From Dermatemys mawii (taxonomy: Eukaryota; Chordata; Testudines; Dermatemydidae), in NCBI GenBank assembly GCA_007922305.1, contig ML677472.1:514704-578703 (forward strand): a DNA stretch of 64,000 bases. The letters run 5' to 3'. A model generated the notes under the pieces. It made no database searches, was not told where the DNA came from, and saw nothing but the letters and a program-made list of their open reading frames with translations. Each line of letters starts with the position of its first letter. Position 1 is the first letter of the stretch. Shown here in pieces: positions 45,386 to 56,445 of this stretch. The translations under genes were made by a program, and so were the position numbers.

Positions 45386-46785
45386 TGTCATAAAATTTGC
45401 TACAGCAGCTTGGATCAGTAAACAATCTAGTCCTGTGGCTCAAACGCTGCCAACCACAGGAAGTCAACGCCATGCACCTAAGCAGTTGTCTACAACTGTG
45501 TGTCCTAGAATCCCTGCACAGTAGCCACGCTTCCCTAATCACTGTGCCCTAGAACAATCATCTCTGTCTACTATGCTTGGGATTAGGGAGCTGGTAAAAG
45601 TGTTTTCTCTGCTCCTGCTGCAATATTACCATTCCACCCAGAAAGACCCTGCTGGATTGTGAGGACAGCGGGCCTACACCAAACACCTCCGACTCCCAGA
45701 TACTTGCCTTGGGGACAGCACTGGTGCCATCCCACACTTGAAGGCTGATAATGACACTGATTAAAGAAATCTAAAGTAAAAGGAGAGCTCCGTGACTCCT
45801 TGAGGGGTGAGAGGGCTAGGATACATCCCTGAAAGTCACAGTTCTTAGAACTCAAACAGAACCTGAAGGACACAGTTTGCTGCCAGCCCTTCACAAACCA
45901 AACTTTAGGGTGAGACCCACCAGCATAGCAAACCTGACAGCACAGTCAGGAGAGGAAGGTCACCAAGGGCAAGAGAGCAGGATATGGGTTGGTACTCAGG
46001 GTATGGGTTGCTTCTCATGTCTCAGTGCAGAGACCCCCTCATTGCTCAGTGGCTGACTCAGGCCAGGAGCAGTGCCCTTTCCTTCCTGAGGACTTTTTGG
46101 GAAGGAAGAGGCACTTCTGGACATTGAGAACAAAGTGGCAAGAAATCATTGTGCCCCCTGCCTATCACAAACCCATTTCAATAGGAGGTGAGCATTAGTT
46201 GTGGGTCTGACCGGTCTCTCACATAACTCAGTCATTCCACACTGAGAAGGGGGCAGAGCACTGTTCATGTAAGACCATAGATTAGAACATTACAGCTGGC
46301 ACAGGATCCTCATCAACTCTTCTTTCCCTCCCTGACTGAACCAGTCCCACTTCTAAGATTAGAGTGCACCTGGGTGAGGTAGATTTATTTAAAGTTTGTT
46401 GGCTGGTTTCTGTAGCAGCTAAAGGGGCAGGGTTGCCCTAAGCAAGAAATGCAGGAAAAAGTGCCTCTTTCCTCCAGAAAAGACAGAAGTGCTTCTCTGC
46501 TGGCTGGAGACAGAGATTATGTTTTGCATCGCAGCCAAGTGCAGAAAACAGGTGAAAAAAAACTACAAGCAGCTTTTATCTAGGGGATCTAGTTACAATG
46601 TTTTGCACAGTTGCCTTGGGAATGCAAAATGACAGGATCACCTGTCTGCAAGGGAGATAGCCAGGACAGAGGCAACTGCTCAGAGCCCATTCTCCACTTA
46701 CCTGCTGCAGGAAGAGCCCCAGGAGAAACAACATGAGAGAGAAGGGATTGAAGAAGTAGGAGGGAGCTGCCAGGCTGGGACTTAC
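45386..46785. other. Intron 1, 5'-most 1.4 kb
   Basis: No exon or recognised repeat is seen. The 103- and 69-codon frames here have no family resemblance. Confidence 0.4.
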
Positions 46786-46913
46786 CTTTTCTGCTGCATT
46801 AAGTTGATTTCATCCAGGCGTCTGGTCCAGGATTTTTCAGTCTGAAACCTGCGCAAAAGAACATTCCAGAGCCTAAGGAGCAGCCCATGATCCCCAGACA
46901 GGAACATCCCCAT
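46786..46913 (-). CDS. TRPV6: TRPV6-like calcium channel, coding exon 1 (partial gene)
   Basis: This exon encodes the N-terminal cytoplasmic segment of a TRPV5/TRPV6-type epithelial Ca2+-selective channel, a plasma-membrane channel for transcellular calcium uptake. Translation starts at the ATG at 46913-46911 (MGMFLSGDHG) and runs 42 codons plus two bases to a GTAAGT donor. Tryptophan and arginine spacing (LRLWN, FQTEKSWTRRLDE) and the end LMQQKR match the start of mammalian TRPV6 and TRPV5, which end this exon in LLQQKR or MLQQKR. The start has A at -3 and G at +4, a strong context. The frame stays open for 28 codons upstream, to an in-frame TAG. The next exon lies about 40 kb away. The paralogue (TRPV6 or TRPV5) is inferred mainly from exon 2. 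Confidence 0.9.
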
Positions 46914-47340
46914 TGTCCTGTGTTCTCCTTTGTCAGCTGAACTCAGACCTGCTGCTCCATCCTCTTCTTCCTGTGAAGTTTCTTTGTGAATGGCTCTCTA
47001 CTCCTTCATTCCAGGAGGGGAGGATGATTGGAGTGGGAGATGGATGCTCCTTCAGAAAATGTCAGTTTGGGAGACAGGTGAATGGTTACAACATTTGGTT
47101 GAGGCAGGCACCTGGCTGTGTCTCAGAAACAGATACTACCTGCCGGGGAGTTGCTGAGAGCGAAAACACACCCCTCTCTACTAAGTTACCTTCTGATTTA
47201 AAGAGATACAGCTTTATTTGGAAGCCGCTCACACTCCCACATGTCTATTGAGCAATCTCACTTCTAAGCTACGCAGAGCTTCCACTGGATATTTTAAAAC
47301 TGATAAGAACTTTTTTTAAAACAAGTACAAGATGTAAGGA
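46914..47340 (-). promoter_or_regulatory. Presumed 5' UTR and proximal upstream region of the TRPV6-like gene
   Basis: This is the sequence directly upstream of the start codon. It is not GC-rich and shows no CpG island. A weak AT-rich TATA-like stretch (CCAAATAAAG on the minus strand, near 47206-47215) lies about 300 bp upstream of the ATG. An in-frame TAG sits 28 codons upstream of the ATG. I could not identify a convincing direct-repeat-3 vitamin D response element here. The transcription start is unknown and a non-coding first exon further right cannot be excluded. Confidence 0.3.
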
Positions 47341-48120
47341 ACCTATTGGTATCTACAGGACATATGTGCTCCTCTATGTCTCTCCCTGTACAAGAGGAGA
47401 GAATGAGATGAGGCAGTGTATGGGAAATTTGTCCTAGGCACACAGGCAAACTACTTCAAGCAAATCTGCCCCTTCCTCCACCACCATAGTCACAAACACG
47501 TGCTGCAAAATCATTTGATGGGACTAGGATGACCACGGGTCATGACCACATTTATGATTCTGTCCCACAGTTCTGGTTGGTAGTATATAAATCAGTGTTT
47601 TGTCCAGTTTGTATACATCCATGCAGACTGTAGAAACTGCCTGTCAGTTGAGCTGGTCGCAATAGCTAAAGCTGGCTGAAATTTTTAAAGAAAATAATTA
47701 ATTTGCTGAAAAATGCAGTTTGGGTCAACTCAAAACTATTTGTGAATTTTAGCTGAATTCACCAAATAGTTTTGGACCAAAAATTTGGTCCAAAAGAAGG
47801 ATTTAGACTCCATTCACAAAACAGCAAGAAAAGAAATAGCAGAAGGTGAAGGAAGGGGTGGAAGATACTCATCCAGCATGTGGATGATTCAGGTCTAATT
47901 CCCCTCCTCTGTCTGTAGAGAATTCTGCATTACAAAAGAGTACTCTGACCACTGGGCTATTCTGAGGTGTGTTTGTGTGTGGAGGTGTGTCTTTTAATTT
48001 CTGTTATTGAAGCTGTTACATTTTGTATAGATAATTAAATATTTATTGGCACAGGGAATTGAACATGGGCCTCCCGTGTGTGTGCCCTAACATGGGCTAT
48101 ACAGTCATTCTCACATTCTC
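47341..48120. repeat. Upstream flank: AT-rich repeat and tRNA-like SINE pieces
   Basis: Aaatttt- and gaaaatt-rich sequence at 47660-47810 resembles 23240-23630. An antisense tRNA-like head (ctctgaccactgggctattc) lies at 47947-47966 next to a sense-like B-box region (ggtctaattcccc, about 47891). Another antisense piece lies at about 48045-48110. Confidence 0.4.
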
Positions 48121-48600
48121 TTCTCAAAGACATTTAGGCACCTAATTCCCATTGAAATTATGTAAAATATTGGCGCTTAAATGCCTCTGAGGATTTGGGC
48201 CTTAGCCTCTCTATGCTTTAGCTTCCCCATCTGTAAAAAATAGATAATGATACTTATCCAAGGATTACTTCATTAATGTTTGTGAAACTTTTAGCTATGC
48301 TTACATGGGAGCTGCTATAATAGTGCAAAAGATAAACAGTGTGGGGTAGTTAATGACCCAATGACTAGTCATTATCAATATGAATGACTATGAATTGCCA
48401 CTATGAAAGACAATGGAAAGTTATTGGGCTAGGGAAAGTGTGAAAATGATCAGATAGCCCCGTGGTTAGAGGACTCCCCTGCTGTAGGAAGCGGGAGGGT
48501 GGGGGGAATAGAACTTGAATCACCCATGCAATGGACGCTTGCCAAAACCTCTGGACTAAAAGTTATGGGCAAGGGTGCCTCCTCTAGTCATTTGCAAGTC
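48121..48600 (+). repeat. MIR-like SINE copy and tRNA-like SINE head
   Basis: 48121-48355 is a diverged duplicate of 44942-45177, including the same internal gcatttaggcacctaa-type block. At 48455-48480, gatagccccgtggttagagg is a tRNA-like A-box head. Confidence 0.55.
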
Positions 48601-51600
48601 TAGGGCCTGGAAAAATGCCCCAAATAAAACTATTTCAATTTGCCAAAATTTTTCACAATGTTACGATTTGGTTCTACCAGAACTGATTTTTTTCCAATTT
48701 TTTGGACCTGCCAGTGAACTGAAAAATTAGTTAATTGCCAAGCTCTGCTGAAAACAGCCTGGCTCAGTACATTACTCCTGGGGGAATTCTGCGCCACTGC
48801 ACAATGCAGAATTTGTGCAGTAGTCCATGTTTCCCCACAGAATTGGGTCTGCAGAGCTGCTGGCTGCCACTAGGGACCACTGGGCTCTGCAGAACCCAGG
48901 TTTGCATGAGCAGAGTGCCTAGCCCAGTGGGGATGAAGGCTCTGCAAGCTCTGGCTGCTCCACTTAATCCTCATCCTCTTGGAGACAGGAGAGGTCCTGA
49001 AAGACCAAGCTCTGGCAAAGGGTGAAGACAGGCAGGGCCGCATTGCAACACATCCCCCAGCTGGACAGTAAAGAAGTTAGGTGGAGTAAAGGCTCTGGGG
49101 GTGCAGGTGTTTGGGTTGGGGGGGAGCCCCATGGCTGGGTTCTGGGGGGACGGAAGCGTGGGTATCTGGGCTCTGGGGGCCCCACGCAGCCCCCTCCAAC
49201 ACCTCTCAACTGGAAGTGGGTTGTCACACGGGTTTCTTTAACTCTCTGCTCTTGGGAGAATCTTTTTGTTGTTGTTGTCAGTATTGCTGACATACCTGTT
49301 GCCAAGTATTTTGAAATAAATTACCAAAATAATTCAAACTGGAGTCATTATATTGTGCTATTTTGACAAATAAAATATGAAGATTTTTGCAAAATTTTAA
49401 AATACTGTGTTCAGAATGTTTAATTTTGTCTCAGAATTCCCCCACGAGTAGCACGTGCACATCCCAAAGACTAGCTCCCTCCAGGCCTACCAATGCTGCT
49501 ATCCTCTCCTTTCCCACCAGGAGGCCTGCGAATGAGCCCCCTTTCATTGAGTCCTGGAACAACTCCTCCTCCTACATGTATAGTAAAATGTATAGGGTAC
49601 TGGGGATGGTGAGGAGTGGGGAAGGGAGGAGGAGCTTCAGTTTCACTTTCCGTCAATTGCAAGACCCTTCTATGCTCACACCAACAAAACTGTCTCCACA
49701 GATGGCCCATTTTTATGACTTGGAAAACCTCACCCCAGATCAAGATCCTTGTCTCAAAGCCCAAGAATCATATTGCTTCCTCCCTCTTGACCACCTGTCC
49801 CATACTGCTCTGCCTTGCTAACTGGGCCTGGATTTCAGCCGATGCAGGTGTGGGGAAAGAAAAGGGCACATGTCTAGACTTTGTCTGTGGTAAAGGGATT
49901 AGGTCAGTGGATGTTTCTATTAAATAGAGAGTGGGGAACCTGAAATGTGCCCTAGCCAGCACCATGACAAAGAAGGAGACAGCCTGATTTTCTAACTGTT
50001 ATTAGGGAAGCACAAGGCACTGAGGCATGAACAATAATGATCATACCAGCACTGCTGCACCCTGCTACCTTTTCAGGTTTGGCACCCCTGCCTGAACCCG
50101 GCCCCAAGGTGCAGCCAATCTGCTGAACTCTGTAAGCATAAACTCTGTGAACCCAGAATAAAATCTATCTCACTGTAGCTGGCAATTAGGAGCCGACTCA
50201 TGTTTTCTTTTTACAGAAACAATCAGAGCATGGGTGGCTGGGATCATAAACCACTTTCTCTCCCCGTACCAGGGCCAATCAGGAAGTTAGAGTTGCACTT
50301 GTGCAAACATTTGAGTGGGATTACGATCGGAAAAGTACTTCAGTCCACAGCTGCCCCACCAACTCCTGCTGTGTGTGATGGGGTGAGCGAGTTAAGCTTA
50401 AACAGAAATTAACCACCCATGAACCTTTTTGCGGGTTTAAAACAATATGCTGACAACAGTGATCCTCATTATTTTTCACTTAAAGACTGCTTCTATGCTT
50501 CCCAGAAGCACCAGGGAAAAGATACTAATGAAATATCAGCTGTTCTAATGGCCCCAGCTGAGACTAGTCTTTCCCAGGGGAAGTGGTGGAAGCCACACAA
50601 CATGAGAGGTTTAAAATCTGACCAGAGAGAGCCCCAGAACAGGTATAATCTCTCATTGGTGTAACCCATTGGTGAATGTGTTTTACAGGTCACCCTCTGT
50701 GCTGATCCATGAGAATATCACTTGCTATAGTGCCTTCCCCTCTACCTATTAATTATGGATCCATAGCTCAAACTGTAACAGGCTGTGTTTGTTGTTTTCT
50801 AATAGCTCCAGGGGTCTCTGGTTCAGTCCTGAGAGTGGCAGCCAAGTGGCAGTTATTCAGCCCCTCCATAAGACATACTGGATGAGCTCATTCATTCTCT
50901 AATATCCCATTTCTGGCCCTGCCTGCATTTCTGCCACTGAAGCAACTGGGCCCCTGCCCCACTCAGAAAATCAAATCACTGCAGATTTAATTTGCCTTCA
51001 TCACAGTTCTGCACAATCTACATTAGTTAATTCAAGGGACAGGCTCTTCCAGATGCAAAATCCACAAGGGGCCAGAGAGCTGCTTGGATGTGTGCATGTT
51101 CCAATAGGGGCATATTCTAAAGTAGCACCAGCAGGACCCCACTTAACAGCTTAGCAGTTAGCCAAACGGCACTGAGAAGCCCTTGGAAGTGCTCTGACTT
51201 AAGGCCTGGTTCTCTGAGATGAGGAGCACCCTGCAATCATAGACTCCTGAGGGACTTGAGGACACTCAGCGCCTTGCAGTTCAGCCCTTCTCTGTCAGCA
51301 TATGCAGCTGAAGCAATTTACCCTATCCCACCTAAAACTAACCTGGGCAGGAAAATTCCAATAAAACTGTTTCTTTGGAAAACCAAAACAGTTGCTGGAC
51401 ATGTGGTGATTTTGCTGAAGTATCGATGGAAGCCGCAGCCCTGCCTGCCAGATGGGTTTCAAAACCAGCCTGGTTTCCAATCAGCTCACCAACTCAGTTG
51501 CTGGCTGGGGAACCAAGGCTTCTGGATCTATGGTTCTAGGGATATCTTCCAGGTGGACTGCCCCAGGGCAGACTGGGATCCAGGACACAGAGAGGAGCAG

Positions 51601-52613
51601 GGCTGAGACATGCCAGCAGGGGGCATACAACACACACATACACACATGCACTCACAGACACTCTCGCCCTCATCCACCTCTTATCTAGCCTATCACAGAG
51701 ATACTGACCACAGAAGGTTCCAGTGGCCCTCAGAGATTTGTTGCCTGCCTGTTATGGAGAATTTCAAAAAAATTGAAATATTAAAGTCCACAAAAGAATT
51801 TAATTACCTTTCTCCACCCAGCTCTACTGCTGACCATGACACACCAACAATCAGGGAAGTTTTCTGGCTCAGTTTTGCAGATCCAAGAAGCATACATGAC
51901 ACATGACATAACCTTCTGGTACAAATCAGAGATGGGGATTGCTTATCCTGACTTTTAGTCCTACGGGAATCCTACTTCCTAGCCCAATTTGTGCTTAGTT
52001 TACTTACACAACAGCTCTGAAGCAGAAGGTTGGATTTTAATCTTTTTGGTGTAGATCATTAATTCTTTCAGGCAGGGACTGTTTCTTTACTTGCCATGCA
52101 AAGACCTAGGCTTCCTACTGAAGTGTTAAATATTAATAATATTAATCATGGCTCTGCCAATATTAATTGTGGCTCTGACTGTTTTTCCTTGAGCAAGTTG
52201 CTTAACCTCTCCAACTCTAGGTTTGCCCATCTGTAAATTGTGGACAATACTTAACAATTTTGCAACGTTGTGGTGAGGATTAACTAGAGCACAAACCATT
52301 AAGGAGTTCTTATTTGTCAATCTTGATTACCAATTACCAATCTCCAATTCTAAAGCCCAAGAATAAAGGTGATAATCTCAGATATCACTTGTGTTTTATA
52401 ACTGTTGCCTTTGTAATGGCAGATGCTTTAACTAATGTTGAACAGTTCTTTGAAGACAGGAAGTGCTTAAAATGTTAGATCTTACGCAAGACACAAAAAG
52501 AACACAGATGGATTTTCTTTTCCAGATTGAGTTTGTAATGCTGATGGTTAGAAAATCAGGTTTTGATTGGGAAACAGTGCAGTTTTAATCTGGAGACACT
52601 GAGGCCTTCTTTT
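48601..52613. other. Upstream flank without supported genes
   Basis: One MIR-like SINE lies at about 52130-52290 (tgagcaagttgcttaacc). A compact block at 48775-48850 (ctgggggaattctgcgccac, gcagaatt...) and its counterpart at 49425-49445 (cagaattccccca) form the two ends of a 670-bp repeat of the kind common in turtles. The overlapping frames at 48964-49366 are not convincing genes. Confidence 0.4.
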
Positions 52614-52882
52614 CATAGATTTATAGAAGATTAGGGTTGCAAGAGACCTCGGGAGGTCATATAGTCCAACCCCCTGCTCAAAGCAGGACCAACCCCAACT
52701 AAATCATCCCAGCCAGGGCTTTGACAAGCCAGGCATTAAAAACCTTTAAGGAAGGAGATTTTACTGCCTCCCTAGGTAACCCATTCCAGTGCTTCAACAC
52801 CCTCCTAGTGAAAAAACTTTTCCTAATATCCAACCTAAACCTTCCCCTCTGCAACTTAAGACCATTACTCCTTGTTCTGTCA
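52614..52882 (-). mobile_element. CR1 3' fragment
   Basis: Antisense CR1 3' end: atagtccaaccccctgctca, aagcagg, then caacctaaaccttcccctct. The frame at 52699-52905 reads [20 protein letters not shown]. 5'-truncated. Confidence 0.9.
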
Positions 52883-55800
52883 ATGGATATTATTTTAAGT
52901 TTCATCTGCAGTGCAGTATTCTATCTACTCTCTCAGTACTACAGTTTTTGTATATATATACCCATTTGTCCATCTCTACATACCATAGCATCTGTGTATC
53001 TGCTATGATACTGTGTGATCTGTCTGCCCTACCTATCTATAGTATCTATCTACAAGCCAAGATTTTCACAAATGGGTAAAATGAGTGAGTTTATTGCTGC
53101 TCAGCAGTTTTTAAGATCAGTTATTTAGATGCCTTAATTTGATCTTAAGCACCCAACAACTTTAGCCACCCACTTTTGAAATCTTGGCAGAGTAGCTACA
53201 GTAACTATCAATATCATAGTACTTAATTATGGTCTTATTGGGTATTGGATATCCCACCGCAACCACACTGTGCTAAGATTATTAGGTATACAGAGAGAAA
53301 CTCATTAGAAGCTGAACACCCTGTGGTGAGGCAGGATGGGGAAGGAAGTCTGAATATTTTTGGTTCTGTTCTATATGGGCTGTTATATGGCATTCATCGC
53401 TGTAGGTGTCTTTGCACCTTCCAGTACTGTATTAAGCAGCATGACTATACATCTGCCATGTGTGTACAGGAGACGGTGACCTCTCTGGCCTCATGTTGTT
53501 TGTTATAGGAATAAGTAAGGTGTGTCTTGTTCAGACACAGATTATATTTTTCCACTGTAATTATGTTTTTCAGACGTGATTTCATAGCCTTAAATGATTT
53601 ATGATGTTTCTCCTTCTCTGTTGTTTTGTGTGATTTATTCAATACAATTTTTATGGCTTCAGTTTTCTGCCTTCCTATAAAAAATAAACCTCCCATCCCA
53701 TCCATTCAAAATAGCCGCTGCTGAACATAATCATATCAGCCACCCATGCAGTAATCTGTATGTATGGAATGGGGAGCAAAGCACTTTAGCACTCACCAGA
53801 AATAGATAATTCCCTCGGGTGGAATTCAAACCCACTCCCATCCCCCAAAAGCCTGAATAACCAGGCTTTAGAGAAGGGAATCACATGCAGGGCATTGGAA
53901 GGTATAGAATCCATGTCCTAACCTACAGGCAGAATTCTGGGTAGCTCTAGTATCTCACCGGAGGTAGAAGGGCCCCTTAAGCACTTTAATGTGAAAAGTA
54001 GGAATTAAAGGAATCCAAGATGACTAACCTTAAAAGCATCTTTAATAAAAGTACTGCTGAGTGCAGACGTAATATGGATCACAAGCAGCTATCATGCAGA
54101 ATCACGGGAGCCGTGGTAAACGACTGTGACCCATAAGCAAAATCTACCCCTATTGCTTCTTCCCTGATTCCTATCCTTATCTTCTTTGTCCTCTAACCTA
54201 CACCATTGATTTATCTCCCTTTTCTGTCACCCCTCCTCTCTTTGGCATTCACAGTACTCAATTGCTATCCTACACTAGCATGTATATATATACACTCACA
54301 CACACACACACACACACTACCAGACTTAGCCATTTCATATCTGCCTAACTTGGAGACTGAAAACAACTTTTGGGGCCTGATCCTAAGAGGTGCTGATCAC
54401 CTGCCACTCAGTGGGAATTGCAGATCTCAGCACCTGTTATATAGCACATTTAAGAGAAAGTAGTCACCATTAAACTAATTAATAAATCCGTAACTGGGTG
54501 AATGATAAACGAGAAATGTATGGGGAGTCAGGAAATCCTGGGTTCCCAACTTGGTTCAACTACTGGACTCATTGTGTGTCTTTAGACAGGCATCTTAACT
54601 TTTCCATATTCTATTTTCTTCAACTGTAAAATTTGAATAGTGCCACACAATTGAACTAGCTGGTGTCTCACTACTGCCTTCTATTGGGTAGAATCAGAAA
54701 TGCTTAGCTGCATGTTGTATGCCTTATACTGCTACAAACAATTCTCCTTTATCACACATGGTTGGGGCCTGGGCTTTTGGTGCCAGAAGGTGCAGTGAAG
54801 TGAAATGACCCCTTGAAATTCTATGTGGACATTGAATTGTTACCTAGATCAGCCTCAGGTCAGAGTGCTCTTGTGTGGACTATTTAGTGTTTGCACTGTA
54901 CTTTGAAGATGACAGGAGCATAAGGGATTTGGGATACTTTGGAATTAAAGGCACTATTTACAGCATATTACATTAAATGAAAAAAAAACCCAAACCAAAA
55001 AACAACCCACGTTACTGGAATGTCAAGGCTGATCTGTTAATCTCTGCTCTTGTCTCTCTTAGATTATAAACTTTTTGAGGCACTGAACATGTCTTGCTCT
55101 GTACTAGTAAAGCGCTGTGTTACTGTTTGGCATTATACACATGATTTTTAATAATAATTCAATTTTAATAATAATTGTAATTATTTTAAATCATGTATTG
55201 GTATTATTAAATACCTAGCACTTCTTTGTGTACAGCTCACAGGTAAGCAAGTATTGTTCTCCGTAGTTTTCAGATGGGGAAATGGAGACACAGAGAGGTG
55301 ATGTGACTAAAGAGTTGCTTAGTGACATGGTGTGACATGAGTTCCCCAGCAACAAACACAAAGAAGCAGCACCAAAACAAGGCCACAGTGAATAGCTTTT
55401 ATCAACCAATGGAAGATGAACCCCCCCGAGGTTGAATCGGAAGCTTCTCCAGACAACAAACAGTGCTCAGTTAGTAAATATGCGGGCTCTGGCATCTGGT
55501 GGGCAAGAGAAACTTGGACTAATTTCTAATACAGATTCTGGCACCCACTTGCCGCATGACCTTGGGCAAGTCTTCCCTCGATAGTGCCGCAGATTCCTCT
55601 CCTGTGAAGTGCTATGGATTAAAAGGAGCTGCACGCTGTCAGAGCAAATTATTGTTGCAGTAACTTCACCTCCAGCTCCTGAGATTGATGCTAAGTCTTT
55701 GTGTTGTGTCAAAGATGCTGTTGCACAAAAAATACTGAAGTTCATAGAGGGCATGTTAGCCAGTGATACTGTAGACTAGTTTCATTGTCTGCACAGACCC

Positions 55801-56335
55801 AAATTAAAGCCATTTGCCAGTCTGGATAATCCTGGGGTCATCAGATAAGAACAATTTACACTGGCAGTGAGTACTGATAGGAGAGCATGCAACAGACTTA
55901 CTGTAATAGCTGACACCCCAGGCCAAATCCTGAGAAACACTGAGCACTTTCCTCTCTTGCTGACTTCCAATGGAGCTGTAAGTTCTCCACACCTCTCAAG
56001 ATTTGGCCCTCCCTCTGGGAAGAAGTGCGAATTTGCATCACTCACCCTCACCTTGCTCACTCTTAGGTCAAGCATTAGAGAAACTGTCAAGAGCATGACA
56101 TCACTGTGGATGGTGGAGCTAAATTCTGCCCATGAGCTACCCACTGATGGACGATGCCCATATTCCACTTACTTCAGTGGATTTCAAGATGCTGCTTGGA
56201 ATGATATTCACTGGTATAACCAACTACAGCAAGGGGTGAGCTCGCAAACAAAAATCTCAGGGTTGTGCTCACTGTCCATGGCAACACACGGCAGTTGTAA
56301 GGCCCATATGTGACCAGGATAACTCCATAAAGTCA
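52883..56335. other. Upstream flank, microsatellite and SINE relics
   Basis: A (TATA)/(CA)n microsatellite lies at about 54282-54318. MIR-like SINEs lie at about 54500-54650 (sense), 55195-55330 (antisense) and 55500-55640 (sense, ccgcatgaccttgggcaagt). No gene is supported. Confidence 0.5.
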
Positions 56336-56432
56336 AAAAGAACAAGGAGTACTTGTGGCACCTTGGAGACTAACAGTACTCCTCATTCTTTTTGTGGATA
56401 CAGACTAACACGACTACTACTCTGAAACCTGT
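56336..56432 (+). mobile_element. 97-bp retroinsertion with 13-bp TSD (Penelope/SINE-like)
   Basis: The insert opens aaaagaacaaggagtacttg and closes ctactactctgaaacctgt, with complementary stretches agaacaaggagtac and gtactcctcattctt inside. The flanks carry the exact 13-mer ctccataaagtca at 56323-56335 and 56433-56445. The left half is related to the 24481 element. Confidence 0.8.
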
Positions 56433-56445
56433 CTCCATAAAGTCA

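Larger units (their letters stand above)
4439..46913 (-). other. TRPV6: TRPV6-like gene, 5' part (exons 1-4, introns 1-3)
   Basis: Four coding exons chain in consistent phase into 163 residues without a stop. Intron 1 spans 6509-46785 (40,277 bp), intron 2 spans 6164-6410 (247 bp) and intron 3 spans 4580-6040 (1,461 bp). Intron 4 extends from 4438 beyond the left edge. The pore, transmembrane and C-terminal calmodulin-binding regions are not in the window. Intact splice sites and frame argue for a live gene. Whether it is the TRPV6 or TRPV5 orthologue needs the downstream exons and synteny. Confidence 0.88.

Noticed and set aside
49022..49366. 114-codon frame resembling a small gene at about 49.0-49.4 kb
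   Set aside because: It overlaps a similar-sized antisense frame and lies within a dispersed repeat bounded by gggggaattctgc- and cagaattccccc-type ends.
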